A DNA stretch of 64,000 nt from Apteryx mantelli. Its lineage: Eukaryota; Chordata; Aves; Apterygiformes; Apterygidae. The DNA is taken from positions 122,979,415-123,043,414 of the forward strand of contig NC_089979.1 in NCBI RefSeq assembly GCF_036417845.1. The letters are read 5' to 3'. Position numbers and translations under genes: made by a program. A model generated the notes under the pieces. That model was given only the letters and a program-made list of their open reading frames with translations. It did not search any database and was not told where the DNA came from. Positions within the stretch are counted from its first letter, which is position 1. Each line of letters opens with the position of its first letter. Shown in pieces: positions 61,136-64,000 of the stretch.

Positions 61136-64000
61136 CCAGGAACTACAGGATTTGGGGGTTTCTTCCTTAAGGAAGTGGAGTAATGACATGGACTCAGCAC
61201 ATTTATAAAAGGGAACTCCCCCCTCCCGTTCAAAGGGTGAAATTAAAATGCAGGTTTTGTCTTGCTGATAACCACATCACCAAAGGTATCTCGCAGTTGC
61301 AAGTGCTGCGTTCAGCTAGTAGTGCTCCTGGGTAGGTTTGGTCACAGCATGCTGAAAGCCTGCGAGCACCTCAACTGCTTCTGTAGTGGAGAAACACAGA
61401 CAAGGGACCTAAACCCTGCCTGGTCTTCCTTCCCATGTACGGGGCTTGGAAAATCCAGCCAGGCTGAGCTCAGAGTAGTGGCTGGATGGGATGAGACACC
61501 CCCATGTCCATATTCCTTGCGGCAGGGCAAAAGGCAGAGGGCTTTAGCACTGACAACTTACACCGGTTTTACATGACTATTTTTTACAATGTAAAAATAC
61601 TAGTTACCATAGTAACAGTCACATGGCCCAGTACTTATCCTAACTCTGGAGATACATTACAGAAAACTCTCTCAGAATAAAAATACCAGCACGTCACAGG
61701 AACTTTTGCACTTCATCATAATGTTTCCAAGGGAAGCATTCCTGCTTTTGGTAACCTTTTCCCTTTATTATATTTCAGTATATCTCATTTATTATTCTAC
61801 TGTTCCACATATAAACTATATTTTTCCTCTACCTTAGGGATCTCAAAGCAGATTTGTAACACAATAGCAGCACCCCTTGTGCCATTGCAGTGCATGATAA
61901 TTCACTAGCGACAAGAAGAGGGCTGTTTTTCCTCCAGGAATGATTTTTGATCTCTTCCCACTTTCAGCTAGTCTAGAACCTAAGGTATTTCATTGCATTC
62001 TGATGGCTGCATAGCTGAAAAAGCCCTTTTCATTTCATTACTCGAATTAAATACACATCATCTTCAGGCCATCTTCATTCAAAATGGCAATTTCGTTGCT
62101 GCCTAATCACAAGGTAAGAGAAATGGAGCTGATGACTGCCCCCGATCACATGTTCCCTCAGGCCGGCAGTGTCAAGGGAGCAGTATTGCTCATCCTGTCA
62201 TGGGAAAGACATGTCTGTTGTCAGGGAAAAGTAACCCAGAAATGCCCCCGGGCGAGCACAGCACTATCCAAATGGGATCCAGAGACAGAGAAACAGTGCT
62301 CAGAGTCCAGGGCTTTATTGGCCGGCCGCACATCACATGCACTGCAGTGCTTTACATGCAGCGATGACTCCATCAAACACCTCATCCTGCCTGCCAGTAC
62401 ATTGCTGCCTGCTGTACCTAAGGGCTGATGTTCAGAAAACACCCGCATGCACTGTGCTTCGCTCCGCTCTTCAGACACGGCTTAACCCAAACTCTTCCTG
62501 CCCTCTCACCCATCAGCAGGGTTCTCATACGCTGTTGGGCCATGAAGGTATAAGCAGCCCGTTTTATCTAGACTTTCATTAAACAGCCCAAGAAAGTGAA
62601 AAAGTGAGAGTGAAGTGTTCCTGAGCCTGCAGCCAGCTGCCTACAATGGGAGGTCATGTACACCATGGAGTCCAGACGAGAAGAAATAAAGGCTACCCCC
62701 AGGGCCACAGCGGACAGAAAGAGCTTTTCATGCTGTAGATTTCAATGGGATGGTCAATAATGGGGAGGTTTTGATGGAATTGGCTTGTTTTTCCCCTAGT
62801 GGAGGAAAGAAGCCCACCTAGGTTTGTTTTTTTGCCTTTGTAAAACAAACTAGTTATGGTTGCACTGGATTCACCAAAAAGCCTTCCCTATCAGCCCCAG
62901 GATGAGGGAGCAGATTTCAAAGAGCCAAACAACATTACCACTAATGTCTGCAGCACAGTGTAGCTGAGCTCCTTGCTTAACCCCTGCCTCTTGCTGCCAA
63001 TGTCCCAGCTCACCAATTCAGGCACATTCACAGGGTTGCATTTTCATTCACGCAAGCTGAAGACTTACTTCCCCCAAAGCTAAGATCCAGAAAAATACCA
63101 GATTGCAAAATAAAGATGTTCATAGTGATTGAGACAGTCAGTGACCAAGAAAACCCTCACATGAGCATTTTTTTAAGAAAACAAACTGCACTGGCTTGTC
63201 ATGTGAATTAATACCCCTGCAGCATGACTTTGTGCATTTAATCCTTGCTGATGTTGCTTTTGATCACTGCTAGATGAAAATGAAACCTTGGATGCTTCAG
63301 GGCTGCTATTAGGACAGATTCAATGAGATGAAAATGCATTTCAGGAAATACTACTGAAGGCCATTTTTGTTTTAAATTATTTCTGGGTATACACGAGGCT
63401 CTAATTCCTTTAGCAGAAAACCCTGGAGATATGAGGAATTTCAGTAGAAGAAAGGCACATTGAAAGCACACTTCAAAAATCTGCCCTTCCAACCCGCGGA
63501 AATAAATGTCACTCAGAGGCATTAACGTTACTCCCTTGATCACAAGACTTTTCCTTTTCAGGAGAATATTTTGGCACTCCACATCTTTTTCTTCACAGGC
63601 TTTTTGAAGATCAAGACATCCCTGACCACAGACACTGGCCAGTCTCCTCTTGTGACAACCCCACCAGGGCCTGCAGCCAGCACTGCACACTCCATGTGCT
63701 GGTCCCACAGCATCCAGGTTTTTCCATAAGCAGTCCTTGCTGCAGGTTACTCAAAACCCTGCTTATGTGGCTGAATTTCTGCCTGCCCCAGCTGAAGGCA
63801 TCATCCTTCATTCGGGGAGCATGGGGAGTTTAACCACCACTAAGGTCCACTCCTTGCCCTAAATGAGACAACCTCCTTCTCTTTTCTCAAGTTTATATCC
63901 TCATTTCTCCATCTGGAAGGTGTACCTGCTTAGGGAGGTGTTGCAAACATCAAATAAGGCACAAAGCACTTCTCTTACTCAACATAAACTTTCTATGTCT
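61136..64000. other. Gene-free stretch
   Basis: Nothing supportable was found. Open frames reach about 156 codons (63708-63238, minus strand) but show no motif, and composition is ordinary. No RNA gene or young repeat was recognised. Confidence 0.5.

Noticed and set aside
60531-61136. 201-codon minus-strand frame
   Set aside because: Its first half covers a MIR-like SINE remnant and the translation resembles no protein; probably a chance frame.
1-64000. CRISPR arrays, operons, bacterial promoters or phage-like genes
   Set aside because: No regularly spaced repeats or dense gene packing; the sequence is clearly vertebrate-type.

Overview
This is a window of vertebrate nuclear DNA, most probably from a bird. 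It is AT-leaning and full of short homopolymers and microsatellites, with no operon structure and no recognisable host coding exon. The strongest evidence for a bird is a full-length CR1 non-LTR retrotransposon (26046-30623). It ends in the typical avian CR1 3' tail: a small hairpin, the conserved tail segment, then three copies of an 8-base repeat TGATTCTG. A second, 80-bp stub of the same tail lies at 12489-12568. I cannot name the species.

Layout. Bases 1-12488 hold no gene I can support. A recent CR1 stub follows at 12489-12568, and an old, heavily decayed CR1 3' fragment at about 14890-15412. From 15413 to 26045 there is gene-free sequence with an ancient repeat fragment (22480-22552), a possible MIR-like fragment (about 23055-23130) and AT-rich blocks that look like conserved non-coding elements. 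The CR1 element at 26046-30623 has a 5' UTR with a TATA-type promoter module, ORF1 (353 codons, zinc-finger-like/coiled-coil region plus SGNH esterase domain) and, 5 bases downstream in another frame, ORF2 (977 codons, apurinic endonuclease plus reverse transcriptase). From 30624 to 53691 I see no gene, only a MIR-like SINE remnant, a small CpG-rich patch (48215-48520), a 44-bp alternating purine-pyrimidine tract and several candidate regulatory blocks. On the minus strand, 53692-55194 carries a succession of long reading frames broken by frame changes and stops. It may be an unrecognised decayed coding locus. The rest (55195-64000) is gene-free apart from old repeats.

How the genes work together. 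Only the CR1 pair forms a functional unit. ORF1 is thought to be the RNA-binding/esterase partner and ORF2 the endonuclease-reverse transcriptase that copies the RNA from its 3' tail into a nicked target. Both frames are open from ATG to stop and the catalytic residues I can check are present, so the copy is young and possibly competent. The surrounding DNA looks like an intron or gene desert, perhaps near a developmental gene given the candidate conserved elements; that last point is inference only.
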